A DNA stretch of 64,000 nucleotides, from NCBI RefSeq assembly GCF_029760955.1, contig NZ_CP121682.1, positions 372,001 to 436,000 of the forward strand. Direction: 5' to 3'. The translations under genes and the position numbers were made by a program. The notes beneath the pieces were generated by a model that saw only the letters and a list, made by a program, of their open reading frames with translations, was not told where the DNA came from and searched no databases. Within the stretch, counting starts at the first letter, position 1. Every line of letters begins with the position of its first letter. This DNA comes from Streptomyces cathayae. Lineage in GTDB: Bacteria; Actinomycetota; Actinomycetes; Streptomycetales; Streptomycetaceae. This document shows positions 35,607 to 44,809 of the stretch, in pieces.

Positions 35607-38497
35607 TGCGTACGAGCGACGAGATCTACCACCGGGTCCGCTGGGACCCGCGGTTCGATCCGGCCCGGTTCGTGCTGGGGATCATCCAGCGCGGTGCCGC
35701 CCCCGCGCGGGTCCCGCTGCCCTCTTTCGTACCCGGCGGCGACATCCCCTGGCACCGGGTGCTGTTCGTCGAGGCGGACGGCGAGCTGGTCTGGGACCGC
35801 ACCACCGGTGTGGACCGCATCGACACCTCGGACGCCGGCCGGGTGCGCAGCCCGCGCCTGCTGCGAGCGCCCTTCTTCACCGCCGGGACGCCCCACGCGT
35901 GGGAACCGGCGGAGGGATGGCGACCCGTGGACGGCGCACCCCGGACACCCGTACCGGGCGCGGGGAGTCTGCGCGTCCTCACCTGGAACACGCTGTGGGA
36001 CCGGTACGACAGCGACCGCATCGACACCGCCCGGCGCCGCCCCCTGCTGCTCTCGGCCCTGGAGGAGGCCGACGCGGACGTCATCGCGCTCCAGGAGGTC
36101 GAAGCCGCTCTGTTCGCCCTGTTGCTGCGGGCGCCCTGGGTCCGCGCCGGTTACACCCTGGGCACCGCCCCGGGAGGGAAGGACGTCGAGGACAGCGGGC
36201 TGCTGCTGCTCAGCCGGCTGCCCGTACGGGAGGCGGGGCGGCACGCACTCGGACCGCACAAGGCCGTCACCGCCCTCACCGTGGAGACCGGCTCCGGTCC
36301 GCTGGTGGTGGCCACGACCCATCTGAGCAGTGACCACTCCCCCGGCGGCCCGGCCCGGCGGCAGGCCGAACTGGGCCGGCTCGCCGAGGGACTCGGCGGC
36401 GTGGACGGCGATCTGGTCCTGGTCGGTGACTTCAACGACGGCGGCGACGGACCGGCCGCCGCGCTCGGGCTGCGGGACGCCTGGACGGAGGTCCACGGGC
36501 CCGGCGACCGGACGCCCACGTTCGACCCGGGCGTCAATCCGCTGGCCGCGGTGTCCTCGCTGTCCGGCCGGGCCTCCCGGCTGGACCGGATCTTCCTGCG
36601 CACGGAACGGCTGCGGACGACCGGGGTGTCCCTGCGGGGCGACGCGCCCACCACGGACGGGCTCTACGTCTCGGACCACTACGGCGTGGAGGCGGACCTC
36701 CAGCTGAACGGTACGGAGCCCACGGGCGTCCTCGACGCCCGGCCGACGGCCCGCACCGCGCTGGCGTGGATGCCTCCCCAGGAGCTGTGGCCGGTCCTCC
36801 AGGACATCCGCCGGGAGCACGATCCGCAGTTCCACCGCTGGCCGCCGCACGTCAATCTGCTCTTCGGTTTCGTGCCGGAGTCCGACTTCGAGCAAGCCGC
36901 CTTGCTGCTGTCCGAAGCGGCGGCCGGCACGGCGGCCTTCACCGCCCGGCTGGACGGGGTGCACACCTTCGGGCACCGGGACGACGCCACCGTCTGGCTC
37001 GACCCGGCGGCGGCCGGCGAAGCACCGTGGGCAGGACTGCGCCGCACTCTGGAGGAGCGCTTTCCGCGCTGCCGCGGGCGCGCCGAGGGCTTCACCCCCC
37101 ATCTCACCCTGGGCCGGACGAAGGATCCGCAGCGCCTCGCCGCCGCATCCGCCGCCCGGCTCGACGGCATGCCGGCGGCACGGGTCGAGGAGCTGGTCCT
37201 GCTCTCCCGCCGGGGCGACGAACCGATGCGTCCACGCGCCACGATCGCCCTCGGAACGGGCGACGTACGGTGGCTGCCCGAAACCCCCGGACCCGCTGCC
37301 ACGGGCTTCACCGCCACCGGCCCCGCTGCCCCCGCACCCGCCACCACCGAGCCGACCGCGGAGAGCGAGGCCCGGGCCGCCCTGGCGCGCAGGACGGCGC
37401 AGCGCATCTCCGCGGCGCTGGGTGACGGGGTCGTCCACCTCGTCGGCTCACGGCGCATGGGCTGCGCCCTGGCCGGAGCGGACCTGGACCTGGTCGCGGC
37501 ACTGCCGGGCAGCCCCGATCCGGCCGGCGTCCGGGCACGGGTGACCGCCGCGCTGCCGGACACCGGCCGGGTGCGGCAGGTGACCGGCGCCCGGGTGCCG
37601 GGTCTGCGGCTGCGCACCGGTGATCTGGACGTCGACCTGGTCGTCGTCGCCACCGGAGCGCTCGACCCCGGCGAAGCGGTGGGCCGCCGCGCCGAGTTGG
37701 GCGAGGGAGCGGCGATCGCCCTGAGTGCGGTGAGCGACGCGGACGCCGTACGGGCCGCGGTGGGCGACCGCCACGCCGCTTTCGCCCGGCTCGCCAGGCA
37801 GGTGAAGGCGTGGGCCTGGGCCCGTGGCCTCGACTCGGCTCCCTTCGGTGGACTGCCGGGCCTGGCCTGGTCGGTGCTGGCGGCCCGTACGACGTGCGAG
37901 GCCACGGACCCGGCCGCTTCGGACCTGCTCCGCCACTTCTTCGGCACCTGGGCCGCCTGGGACTGGCGGGACCCGGTCGGCCTCACCTCCACCGGAACGG
38001 GACCGCACACGCCCGTGGCCCTCATGACGCCCACCGCTCCCGTCCGCAACTGCACCGCACAGGTCGGCGCCTGCTTCCGGGACCTGCTGACCGATGAGCT
38101 CTACCGCGCCTGGACCATCCTGGAAACGGCAGCGGATGCGGGCACGGACCCCTGGCCCGAGCTGGTGTCGCCGCCCTCCCTGCACCGGCGGCACGCGGCC
38201 TGGGCGATCCTGACCGTACGCCCGGGCCCCGCGGAGGAGTTCGAGGAGACTCTGGGGCGCGTCCGGGGGCGCCTGCGAGCGCTTCTCGCCGCTCTGGAGG
38301 ACGCCGGAGCGGGGGATGCGTACGCCTGGCCCCGCCCGTTCGAGGCCGGGCCGGCGGTCGCACGGTACGCGATCGGCCTCGGCCGCACCCCGCCCGACGC
38401 CGCCCGGCTCGCGGAGATCTCCGAGGAGTGGGGCGGAGATCTCCGCGGGGTCGACGTCGCATGGGCGGAGTGCGGCACCGTACCGACCCTGCGCTGA
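35606..38497 (+). CDS. four-domain RNA-repair protein (DUF504/EEP/2H/nucleotidyltransferase)
   Basis: A 963-residue protein. Residues 3-85 are a DUF504 (MJ1316) RNA-repair domain ([34 protein letters not shown]). Residues 118-365 are an endonuclease/exonuclease/phosphatase domain ([33 protein letters not shown]). Residues 385-570 are a 2H phosphoesterase of the LigT type, with His motifs at 415 (PHVNLLF) and 499 (PHLTLGR). Residues 590-950 are a poly(A)-polymerase-like nucleotidyltransferase (GSRRMG at 614, catalytic Asp626 and Asp628 in ADLDLV). The set covers removal of cyclic phosphates, end trimming and 3' addition, complementing the upstream ligase-kinase. ATG 35606 has GGAGGAG upstream. 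Confidence 0.88.
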   Translation: MRTSDEIYHRVRWDPRFDPARFVLGIIQRGAAPARVPLPSFVPGGDIPWHRVLFVEADGELVWDRTTGVDRIDTSDAGRVRSPRLLRAPFFTAGTPHAWEPAEGWRPVDGAPRTPVPGAGSLRVLTWNTLWDRYDSDRIDTARRRPLLLSALEEADADVIALQEVEAALFALLLRAPWVRAGYTLGTAPGGKDVEDSGLLLLSRLPVREAGRHALGPHKAVTALTVETGSGPLVVATTHLSSDHSPGGPARRQAELGRLAEGLGGVDGDLVLVGDFNDGGDGPAAALGLRDAWTEVHGPGDRTPTFDPGVNPLAAVSSLSGRASRLDRIFLRTERLRTTGVSLRGDAPTTDGLYVSDHYGVEADLQLNGTEPTGVLDARPTARTALAWMPPQELWPVLQDIRREHDPQFHRWPPHVNLLFGFVPESDFEQAALLLSEAAAGTAAFTARLDGVHTFGHRDDATVWLDPAAAGEAPWAGLRRTLEERFPRCRGRAEGFTPHLTLGRTKDPQRLAAASAARLDGMPAARVEELVLLSRRGDEPMRPRATIALGTGDVRWLPETPGPAATGFTATGPAAPAPATTEPTAESEARAALARRTAQRISAALGDGVVHLVGSRRMGCALAGADLDLVAALPGSPDPAGVRARVTAALPDTGRVRQVTGARVPGLRLRTGDLDVDLVVVATGALDPGEAVGRRAELGEGAAIALSAVSDADAVRAAVGDRHAAFARLARQVKAWAWARGLDSAPFGGLPGLAWSVLAARTTCEATDPAASDLLRHFFGTWAAWDWRDPVGLTSTGTGPHTPVALMTPTAPVRNCTAQVGACFRDLLTDELYRAWTILETAADAGTDPWPELVSPPSLHRRHAAWAILTVRPGPAEEFEETLGRVRGRLRALLAALEDAGAGDAYAWPRPFEAGPAVARYAIGLGRTPPDAARLAEISEEWGGDLRGVDVAWAECGTVPTLR

Positions 38498-38502
38498 CCG
38501 GA

Positions 38503-38530
38503 GGGGTGACGCGGCAAGGAACGTCACCCC
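38503..38530 (+). terminator. hairpin terminator of RNA-repair operon
   Basis: A perfect 9-bp stem (GGGGTGACG / CGTCACCCC) with a 10-base loop starts 6 bases after the stop codon. Confidence 0.7.
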
Positions 38531-38699
38531 GAGCCGGACCCCGAGGGTGCCGGCTTCGGCCGGGGCGTCGAGGAGGCCGTGGAGCCCCGATGCGGTCCCA
38601 CGGTCCCGGGAACTCCGGGAACTCCTGCGGTTCCCGGGACCGGGTGTCCGGCCCGCCGGCCGGACCTACGCTACGGCCTTGTTCCCGCTCGTCGGTCGG

Positions 38700-39329
38700 T
38701 CAGCGCTCCAGGTCCCCGCGCATCTCGACGAAGAGCTTTCCCGCGTCGGCGAGCGTGCTGTCCTCGAAGAGCGCGACGGCCGCCGTGCCCTCGTCGGCCC
38801 ACCCGCAGATGACATTGCCCTGCTCGCTCAGCGAGGCGATCAGGCACTCCACCGAGCCGCCGAGGGGCCCGGGCTCCACCGGCTGCGCCTCGGGCTGCCC
38901 CAGCTCCGGGTCCCACTGGATGTACTCGATCATGCCCCGGAACAGGTGCTCCCGGCGCTTGCCGGTGTCCTCGGGTACGTGGTCGACGCCCTCGAACAGC
39001 ACCGGCGCGCCCTGCCCGCCCGGGTCCCCGTAGTTGCCGATGACCAGCGTCATGCCGTCCCGCATCTCGCCCGGGTCGACCGGGGTGTCCGTCAGGGCCC
39101 GGTCTCCCCCCAGCTTGTCCAGGCCGCCCGCCCGGGGGGCGTCCACCAGGGTCCGCGGACCGCCTTGCTCCGCCGAAGGCGTCGGCGACGCGGGCTGGGA
39201 CACCTGACCGCTCGGGGGAGCGTCGGGATCGGGGAGGCCCGTGTACTCCTCCCGGCAGCCGCTGACCGTCAGCATCGCCACCACCGCCACGGCCGTCAGG
39301 CCCGCTCTCGCCACAGATCCGCGCTTCAT
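38700..39329 (-). CDS. putative lipoprotein
   Basis: A 209-residue lipoprotein. The N-terminus has a charged region, a hydrophobic core and a lipobox LTVSGC, so Cys26 would be lipidated. After a Pro/Ser-rich spacer the domain has LVDAPRAGGLDKLGGD, TLVIGNYGDPGG and GMIEYIQWDPELGQPEA, with two later cysteines (ECLIAS, NVICGW) that may pair. This is a conserved-looking streptomycete family of unknown function. It is convergent with the RNA-repair operon and likely monocistronic. ATG 39329 has GGGGGA upstream. Confidence 0.8.
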   Translation of the reverse strand: MKRGSVARAGLTAVAVVAMLTVSGCREEYTGLPDPDAPPSGQVSQPASPTPSAEQGGPRTLVDAPRAGGLDKLGGDRALTDTPVDPGEMRDGMTLVIGNYGDPGGQGAPVLFEGVDHVPEDTGKRREHLFRGMIEYIQWDPELGQPEAQPVEPGPLGGSVECLIASLSEQGNVICGWADEGTAAVALFEDSTLADAGKLFVEMRGDLER

Positions 39330-39628
39330 GAAATCCCCCGTCGTCGCTTCGTTCACGGTGTCCCCGCCGCCATGGGCGGCGGTCGTGGTCAGTGACGAGC
39401 CGTTCGGCCGAATGGTTCCCGCCACCGGGCACGAGGACCTACGGCGAGCGGCGGAAGGGTGAGCTGTCCCGAGTTCCGTACGGGGACGGCGGCGCCTGCC
39501 GGCCCACGGTCCGACCGTGAGCTCCGCTCGGCCGGTCGTCCCGGTCGGCCCCGGTCACATCGTGCCGACCGTCGAAAACGGGGAACGAGTCAGTCACCGA
39601 GGTTCGAAGCGACCAGGAGGAGGACATC

Positions 39629-40654
39629 ATGAGCCGCGACGAGGGGGACGGCGACAACAGCGCCTACGGCCGAAAGGCGTTCAAGCGGTCGAGGGCCCAC
39701 TTCGCGGACCGGATCACCGCGGACGGCAGGGACGGGTGGCCGGTGGAGGCCGGGCGCTACCGGCTCGTCGTCAGCCGGGCCTGCCCGTGGGCGAGCCGGG
39801 CGCTGGTGTCCCGGCGGCTGCTCGGTCTGGAGGACGCTCTCTCCCTGGCCGTCGCCGACCCGATCCAGGACCACCGCAGCTGGCGCTTCACCCTGGACCC
39901 GGACGGCCGTGATCCGGTCCTCGGCATCCGGTACCTGAGCGAGGCGTACGACCGGCGGGAGACGGACTACCCGGGCGGGGTGAGTGTCCCCGCGATCGTG
40001 GAGGTGGCCGGCGGACAGCTGGTCACCAACGACTACCAGCAGATCACTCTCGACCTCGCCACCGAGTGGACGGCGCTGCACCGCGCGGGCGCGCCCGACC
40101 TGTATCCCGAGAAGCGGCGCGACGAGATCGACACGGTGATGGCGGAGGTGTTCGACGATGTGAACAACGGGGTGTACCGGGCGGGCTTCGCCACCGGTCA
40201 GCAGGAGTACGAGGGGGCGTGCGCGGACGTGTTCCGGCGGCTCGAACTCCTGGCACGGCGGCTGGCGGGGCAGCGGTACCTCGTCGGCGACACGATCACG
40301 GAGGCGGACATCCGGCTGTTCACCACGCTGGTGCGGTTCGACGCCGTCTATCACGGCCACTTCAAGTGCAACCGCTGGAAGCTGACGGAGAACCGGGTGC
40401 TGTGGGCGTACGTCCGCGATCTCTACCAGACGCCAGGCTTCGGCGACACCGTCGACTTCGACCACATCAAACGGCACTACTACCAGGTGCACACCGGCAT
40501 CAACCCGACCGGCATCGTGCCCCTCGGCCCCGATCTGTCCGGCTGGTCGACCCCGCATCACCGCGAGGAGCTGGGCGGCCGGCCGTTCGGCGACGGGACG
40601 CCGCCCGGGCCGGCCCGCGCGGACGAGGAGACGGCCCCGCGGGGCCGCCCCTGA
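39629..40654 (+). CDS. glutathionyl-hydroquinone reductase-like (Xi-class GST)
   Basis: A 341-residue protein of the ECM4/YqjG family. The catalytic Cys52 lies in the motif ACPWASR. Family segments follow: VSVPAIVEV, TNDYQQITLDLATEW, RYLVGDTITEADIRLFTTLVRFD and YHGHFKCNRWKL. These enzymes reduce glutathionyl- or mycothiol-type hydroquinones. As streptomycetes make mycothiol rather than glutathione, the natural co-substrate here is probably mycothiol; this is inference. ATG 39629 follows AGGAGGAGG. Confidence 0.93.
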   Translation: MSRDEGDGDNSAYGRKAFKRSRAHFADRITADGRDGWPVEAGRYRLVVSRACPWASRALVSRRLLGLEDALSLAVADPIQDHRSWRFTLDPDGRDPVLGIRYLSEAYDRRETDYPGGVSVPAIVEVAGGQLVTNDYQQITLDLATEWTALHRAGAPDLYPEKRRDEIDTVMAEVFDDVNNGVYRAGFATGQQEYEGACADVFRRLELLARRLAGQRYLVGDTITEADIRLFTTLVRFDAVYHGHFKCNRWKLTENRVLWAYVRDLYQTPGFGDTVDFDHIKRHYYQVHTGINPTGIVPLGPDLSGWSTPHHREELGGRPFGDGTPPGPARADEETAPRGRP

Positions 40655-41490
40655 CGCGCGTTCGGCCGGGGAACCACCGCTGCGGTCGCCGGCTGCGGGA
40701 GCAGGCCCCCTTCTGCGAGCCGGGCCGTCATGTGCGTGCGGGCCGGTTTGCCGCTCGCCGTGCGGACGACGGCGCTGTGCGGGACCTCGACGACGGTCTC
40801 GGGGGCGACGGCGAAGTCCGCGGCGATCCGGGCGGCGAGGCGTGCGGTGCCGACGCTCAGGCCCCGTTCCGCCACGACCACGACGGCGAACGAGGCGCCG
40901 TACGGCAGGACCACGCACTCGGCGACCCCCGCCTCGGCCCCCGCGGCCTGTTCCACGTCGGCGGCGAAGACGTTCGTGCCGTTGGCGGAGACCCGGTCAA
41001 AGCGCCGGCCGCCGAGGGGGAGCAGACCCGCGTCCAGCCGGCCCAGGTTGCCGGTGTCGAACCGGGTGGTGCGGTGGTCGGTGGCACGTCGTAGCCGTCG
41101 AACAGGGTGCTGCCGCGCCGCTGTACACGGCCCGTCTCCGCGTCGGCGCAGACGCGGCCCGACCGTCCACGACGCGCAGGCCGAGGCCGGACACGGGAGT
41201 GCCCGGGCAGGCGGCCGCAGCCGGGGCTGGCCGACGGGGCCGCGGTCGATCTCGATCTCGATCTCCAAGAAGGTACACCGCGGTGCCCCTCCCATCGAGC
41301 TGAGGGCCTTGACGAAGGCATCCGTGGCCGACAGCAGCCCCGACAGGGACGCGTCCGGGTCGGCGCGGGAGCGGCAGTGCGCGCGCTCCCCCGCGGTGAA
41401 CACCGCCCCGCCATCGCGCACGTACCTCCTCCGCGCGAACTCCGCGACCGAGTGAAGGCGGATCTCGCGGTCACGCCGGGCCTCGGACAT
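40558..41490 (-). pseudogene. relic of AMP-dependent ligase and phosphopantetheinyl transferase
   Basis: From 41490 one frame reads like a holo-ACP-synthase-type domain (HSVAEFARRRY, FTAGERAHCRSRADPDASL, ATDAFVKALSSMG), although the usual DxxE and KEA residues are altered. Then C-terminal parts of an AMP-forming ligase follow in three frames: PGTPVSGLGLRVVDGRA; then GRVCADAETGRVQRRGSTLFDGYDV (about 41090-41160, split here for reading as CADAETGRV and GSTLFDGYDV); then TGNLGRLDAG, GGRRFDRVSANGTNVFAADV and VRTASGKPARTHMTARL (ending near 40690). The ligase N-terminal domain is absent. Several frameshifts show true decay. Confidence 0.65.
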
Positions 41491-41616
41491 CCGGGAGCCT
41501 CACCGCATGCGACTTCCCGCACATCGCCGGTGCGACCGCGCACCCGACCGGTCACACGAACGAGTACAGGCACGCCGCCTGATCAGCGGCGACGGGTTTC
41601 CGAACGGCACAGGACA

Positions 41617-41994
41617 TCAGGTGGTGGTGGGCCAGGTCCGCAGCAGAGCAGCGATCTTCCCGGCGGTGCAGGCCGGGTCCAGGAGCAGGTCCTTGAGGGC
41701 GACGGCGTCCGCGCGGGCGGGCTTGACGGTGATCCCGGCGGCCTCGAGGTACATGACGCCGGTGGCGGCGGCGACGGCCAGGTTGGAGCGCTCCAGCCAG
41801 CGGCACCGGCCCAGCGTGTGCACCAGAGCGGCGGCCTTGGCGTAAGGGCCGTCGTAGACGGCCTGCTCGAACAGCTCGGCCCGGTGGCGGGCGACCGCCG
41901 AGACCGGGACGCCGTAGTCGTCGGGGGCCGGATCGTTGACCCCGGCGGCCTCGGCGACCTGCAGGACCCAGGGAACGTCGATGTACGGATCCAT
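41617..41994 (-). CDS. Fic-like toxin of a toxin-antitoxin pair
   Basis: A 125-residue protein of the streptomycete Fic/Doc-like toxin group (DVPWVLQVAEAAGV, VSAVARHRAELFEQAVYDGPYAKAAAL). At the place of the AMP-transferase motif HxFx(D/E)GNxR it has HTLGRCRWLERSNLAVA, so the catalytic His and the GNxR signature are not kept in canonical form. It may bind without AMPylating or use a different chemistry. Its ATG overlaps the antitoxin stop (ATGA), the usual antitoxin-first order. Confidence 0.78.
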   Translation of the reverse strand: MDPYIDVPWVLQVAEAAGVNDPAPDDYGVPVSAVARHRAELFEQAVYDGPYAKAAALVHTLGRCRWLERSNLAVAAATGVMYLEAAGITVKPARADAVALKDLLLDPACTAGKIAALLRTWPTTT

Positions 41995-42233
41995 CAGGCC
42001 GCGCGCGCTCCCTGAGACGTGTGCCGGGCGTCTTCGGCTTCGTCGAAGAGTGCCTGGTGTTCGGTCAGGAAGCGGGCGGCGGCGTCCACCGCGCGGGCGC
42101 GCAGGCCGCTGGTGTCGTCCTGTACCAGCCGGGCGAGGTAGTCGCCGATGCTCAGTCCCAGGTCGGCGGCGCGTTTCTTGGCGAGTTCCGCGACGTCCTC
42201 GTCCACACGGGCACCCAGTTGTGTCTTTGCCAT
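41994..42233 (-). CDS. antitoxin (ribbon-helix-helix like)
   Basis: A 79-residue protein. The N-terminal part (MAKTQLGARVDEDVAELAKKRAADLGLSI is the region, residues 1-29) has the strand-helix-helix pattern of Arc/MetJ-type antitoxins, with QLGARVDEDVAELA as the DNA-binding strand and first helix. The C-terminal helix (FLTEHQALFDEAEDARH) would clasp the toxin. A perfect palindrome at 42242-42257 directly upstream is the expected autoregulatory operator. ATG 42233 is preferred over an upstream ATG at 42272 that would place the operator inside the gene. Confidence 0.82.
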   Translation of the reverse strand: MAKTQLGARVDEDVAELAKKRAADLGLSIGDYLARLVQDDTSGLRARAVDAAARFLTEHQALFDEAEDARHTSQGARAA

Positions 42234-42241
42234 ACCCGCAT

Positions 42242-42257
42242 GGTAACAGCTGTTACC
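42242..42257. promoter_or_regulatory. toxin-antitoxin operator
   Basis: GGTAACAGCTGTTACC is a perfect 16-base palindrome, AT-richer than its surroundings, placed 8 bases before the antitoxin start. It fits autorepression by the antitoxin or the complex. Confidence 0.7.
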
Positions 42258-42357
42258 GCACCGTTCGGGCAATCGTGCCGGAGCGGCGGCCCCGCCTGAG
42301 GTCCCCCCCCCCGTTGCCCGGGGGGTGATCAGCTGGTCAGAACAGGTTGGCGGGGTT

Positions 42358-44520
42358 TCAGGTTCGCTCGTTCGACCGCCGGCTGCTCGATGCCCGCTGC
42401 GCTGTCTTCTTCGCGTGGGCCGCCGCGTCTGCCACCGTGCGGTCCGGGTGGTGGGCGTGCAGGGTGTCCAGGATGCGCAGCGACGTGCCCGGGTCCGCCT
42501 CGGCCAGGGCGTCGACGAGGGCTGCGGCGCCGCCGGGCCAGGCGGCGGCGGCCGTGTCGAAGGCGGGGAGCAGGGTCGTCGGCGGGGTGTCGGCCGCGGC
42601 CGGGGTGACCGTCTCGTCCGTGGCGTGCCGGCGCTTCATATGGCCGAGCATGTCGTCGGTCCAGCGCTGGTCCAGCTCTTCGACGAGCACCGTGGCGCGG
42701 GCGGTGAGGGGGACCGTGTCCTCGGGGACGGACTCCCCCCGGGCCAGCAGCAGCCCGCAGGCGGCGGCCCCGGTCACCGGGTCGGTGAGCGCGGCGCGCA
42801 GCACCGTGTCGGGGATCGCCGCGACATCGAGGCGGGCGAAGTACTCGGACGTGCGGGCGGCGTCGGCCTCGTCGGCCTTGGCCGCGGAGACGGCGTCGAG
42901 CAGTTCGCCCCATGCCTCGTCCGTTCCACCGCGGTGCGCGGCCCACGCGGCAAGCGTGGCGGCGGCGATCCGGGTGGGCCAGTGGCGGGTGGCGGCCACG
43001 GTCTCGGCCGCGTTCCACTCCGCCACGGTTTCCTGGTCGGGGGCGGCCACATGGCCGGCGGTGAGTACGTGGCGCATGACGGCGGCGCCGAGCGGGGTGA
43101 GCCCGTAGGTGTCGCCGGTACGGAAGACGCAGCCGGTGGCGGCCAGTTGGTCCACGAGCGATGCCAGTCCGCCTGCGGGGGCGTCGAGTTCGGCGCGGTC
43201 GGCGTCCGTGACGGCGGGCAGCCCGAGGAGTGCGGACAGCTCCTCGGGCGACGGGAGCGCGTAGGCGTCGGGGGCGTTGCGCGACACGGGCGTCGGAGCG
43301 TCCTCCAGTTCGGGCGGCAGACCGTCGGACTTCGCGTCGGCGATCTTGCGGGCGACCGAGTCGGGGGTGCTGCCGCGTTCGTACAGCGAGTAGAGGAGGT
43401 GCGCCGCGTCGAACGAGTACGCCTCCTGCGGGCCGGTGACCGGCGGCAGCCGTTCGGCCTGGGCGGCCAGGACGTCGGCGGCCAGCTCGAGCAGCTCCTG
43501 CGGGGTGCCCTCGGCCCACACGGCGGTGGCGGGGCCGGGCAGGCCGCAGCGTTCCGCAACGTCGCGCAGCTCGTCGTCGAAGGTCCCGGCCGCGAGCGCC
43601 GCGGGGAGCGGGGCGGCGTGCAGCAGGTCCCGGATCTCGTCGGGCGACGGGACGGCCGGCGGGGGCGGCAGCGGGACGGACGCGTCGCCGTAGTAGTCGA
43701 GGTGTTCGTCGAGCATGCGGTCGGCGAGCGTGACGTGCGGCATCGTCTCCGGGGCGGGGGCGAGTGCGGCGTGCCGGGCGGCGAACGCCTCGGCGAGTCC
43801 CGCAGCGGTCCACCGGTCGGTCAACGCATCGGCGATGCGCTCCAGTTCACTGCTGAGCGCGTCGTCGGGGCGTCGGTCGTCCAGCGGCGGTGTGGGCAGC
43901 AGCGGGCCCGCCGGTGATGCCTCGCGGGTGTCGCGGGCGAACGCGGCGAGCAGCGCCTCGCCGAGACGGATCCGCACGGCGAACGTCCGTTCCGCGAGGT
44001 CAAAACGGTGCAGCGGCTCGGGCGGGACCGGCCGGTCGGCGTGCGGTGTGTTCTCGTGGGCGTCGAGCCAGGCCCCCACGGCGGCGGGGTCGTCCGGGTC
44101 GACCCCGTCGGCGGTCAGCAGCGACGCGTACCAGCGGTGCCAGGTCAGGTTCGCCGGGTCCGCCATGGCGCGGCGGAAGCCGGGCACGGCGTCCTCGGCG
44201 GCGGCGAGCAGGCGCGCGTGACGCTTGGCGTTGAGCCGGCCCGCTGCCCGGACCCGGTCGGCGAGGGTGCCGAGGACGCCGGGCAGGGCGTCCAGCTCGT
44301 CGTCGCTGGCGCACAGCAGCTGCGGCAGGTCCTCGTGCAGCACCTGCCGCAGCAGGCCGGGGGTCGGCTCCGGCACACCCGCCCTGCGGTCCGCTCCGCG
44401 CAGCGCGAGCATCGTCAGCACAGCGTCCGTGAGGCGCACCGGCAGTGCGACGCCTCTCTCCCCCGTCGCCCAGCTGAGGAAGTCGTCGCGGCCGGTGTTC
44501 AAGGCGTTCGTACGAGTCAC
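42358..44520 (-). CDS. large uncharacterised Ala-rich protein (720 residues)
   Basis: A 720-residue soluble protein without signal peptide or membrane segments, mostly helical and rich in Ala, Asp and Glu. Visible blocks are RDDFLSWATGERGVALPVRLT at the N-terminus, ADPANLTWHRWYASLL, YYGDASVPLPPPPAVPSP in the middle, AAHLLYSLYERGSTPDSVARK, and TGDTYGLTPLGAAVMRHVL, the last resembling a winged-helix end. The C-terminus is basic (KKTAQRASSSRRSNERT). It appears to be a conserved streptomycete protein of unknown function. The start is GTG 44520, with no clear Shine-Dalgarno site, so it may be leaderless. Confidence 0.8.
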   Translation of the reverse strand: MTRTNALNTGRDDFLSWATGERGVALPVRLTDAVLTMLALRGADRRAGVPEPTPGLLRQVLHEDLPQLLCASDDELDALPGVLGTLADRVRAAGRLNAKRHARLLAAAEDAVPGFRRAMADPANLTWHRWYASLLTADGVDPDDPAAVGAWLDAHENTPHADRPVPPEPLHRFDLAERTFAVRIRLGEALLAAFARDTREASPAGPLLPTPPLDDRRPDDALSSELERIADALTDRWTAAGLAEAFAARHAALAPAPETMPHVTLADRMLDEHLDYYGDASVPLPPPPAVPSPDEIRDLLHAAPLPAALAAGTFDDELRDVAERCGLPGPATAVWAEGTPQELLELAADVLAAQAERLPPVTGPQEAYSFDAAHLLYSLYERGSTPDSVARKIADAKSDGLPPELEDAPTPVSRNAPDAYALPSPEELSALLGLPAVTDADRAELDAPAGGLASLVDQLAATGCVFRTGDTYGLTPLGAAVMRHVLTAGHVAAPDQETVAEWNAAETVAATRHWPTRIAAATLAAWAAHRGGTDEAWGELLDAVSAAKADEADAARTSEYFARLDVAAIPDTVLRAALTDPVTGAAACGLLLARGESVPEDTVPLTARATVLVEELDQRWTDDMLGHMKRRHATDETVTPAAADTPPTTLLPAFDTAAAAWPGGAAALVDALAEADPGTSLRILDTLHAHHPDRTVADAAAHAKKTAQRASSSRRSNERT

Positions 44521-44761
44521 TCGTGGAGCGTATGAGTGCGGGCGGCCCCGGTGATCCTTCCGGGCCCGGGGTTAGCCCGATCGAGCGAGTGATACGTCTG
44601 TGCGGCCCGCTCCCCGGCACACCGGGCGGAGCGGCGACGGGGCCGGTCGGGGGACGGAACCGGCAGGGGCGGGCGAGGTGGGGCGGGTCGGGGCGGGATT
44701 CGCGTGGTGGCGCTGATGAGCCTGGACCCGACCGGCAAGAGCCGCAGGCGGGGGCCATCCT

Positions 44762-44777
44762 GTACAAACTGTTGTAC
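44762..44777. promoter_or_regulatory. operator-like inverted repeat before amidase
   Basis: GTACAA-ACTG-TTGTAC is a perfect 6+6 inverted repeat of the kind bound by GntR or TetR-type regulators. It ends 33 bases before the amidase start. No regulator gene is adjacent. Confidence 0.55.
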
Positions 44778-44809
44778 GTACTTGCCTCCCGATCACGTAG
44801 AGGTCACTC

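Noticed and set aside
33867..38497. An RtcB/RtcA-type RNA-repair system under sigma-54 control
   Set aside because: No RtcB, RtcA or RtcR sequence is present, and the ligase is of the adenylyltransferase type. No -24/-12 promoter was seen.
40558..41490. An intact biosynthetic gene for an AMP-ligase
   Set aside because: Homology jumps between frames several times and the N-terminal domain is missing, so it is a relic.
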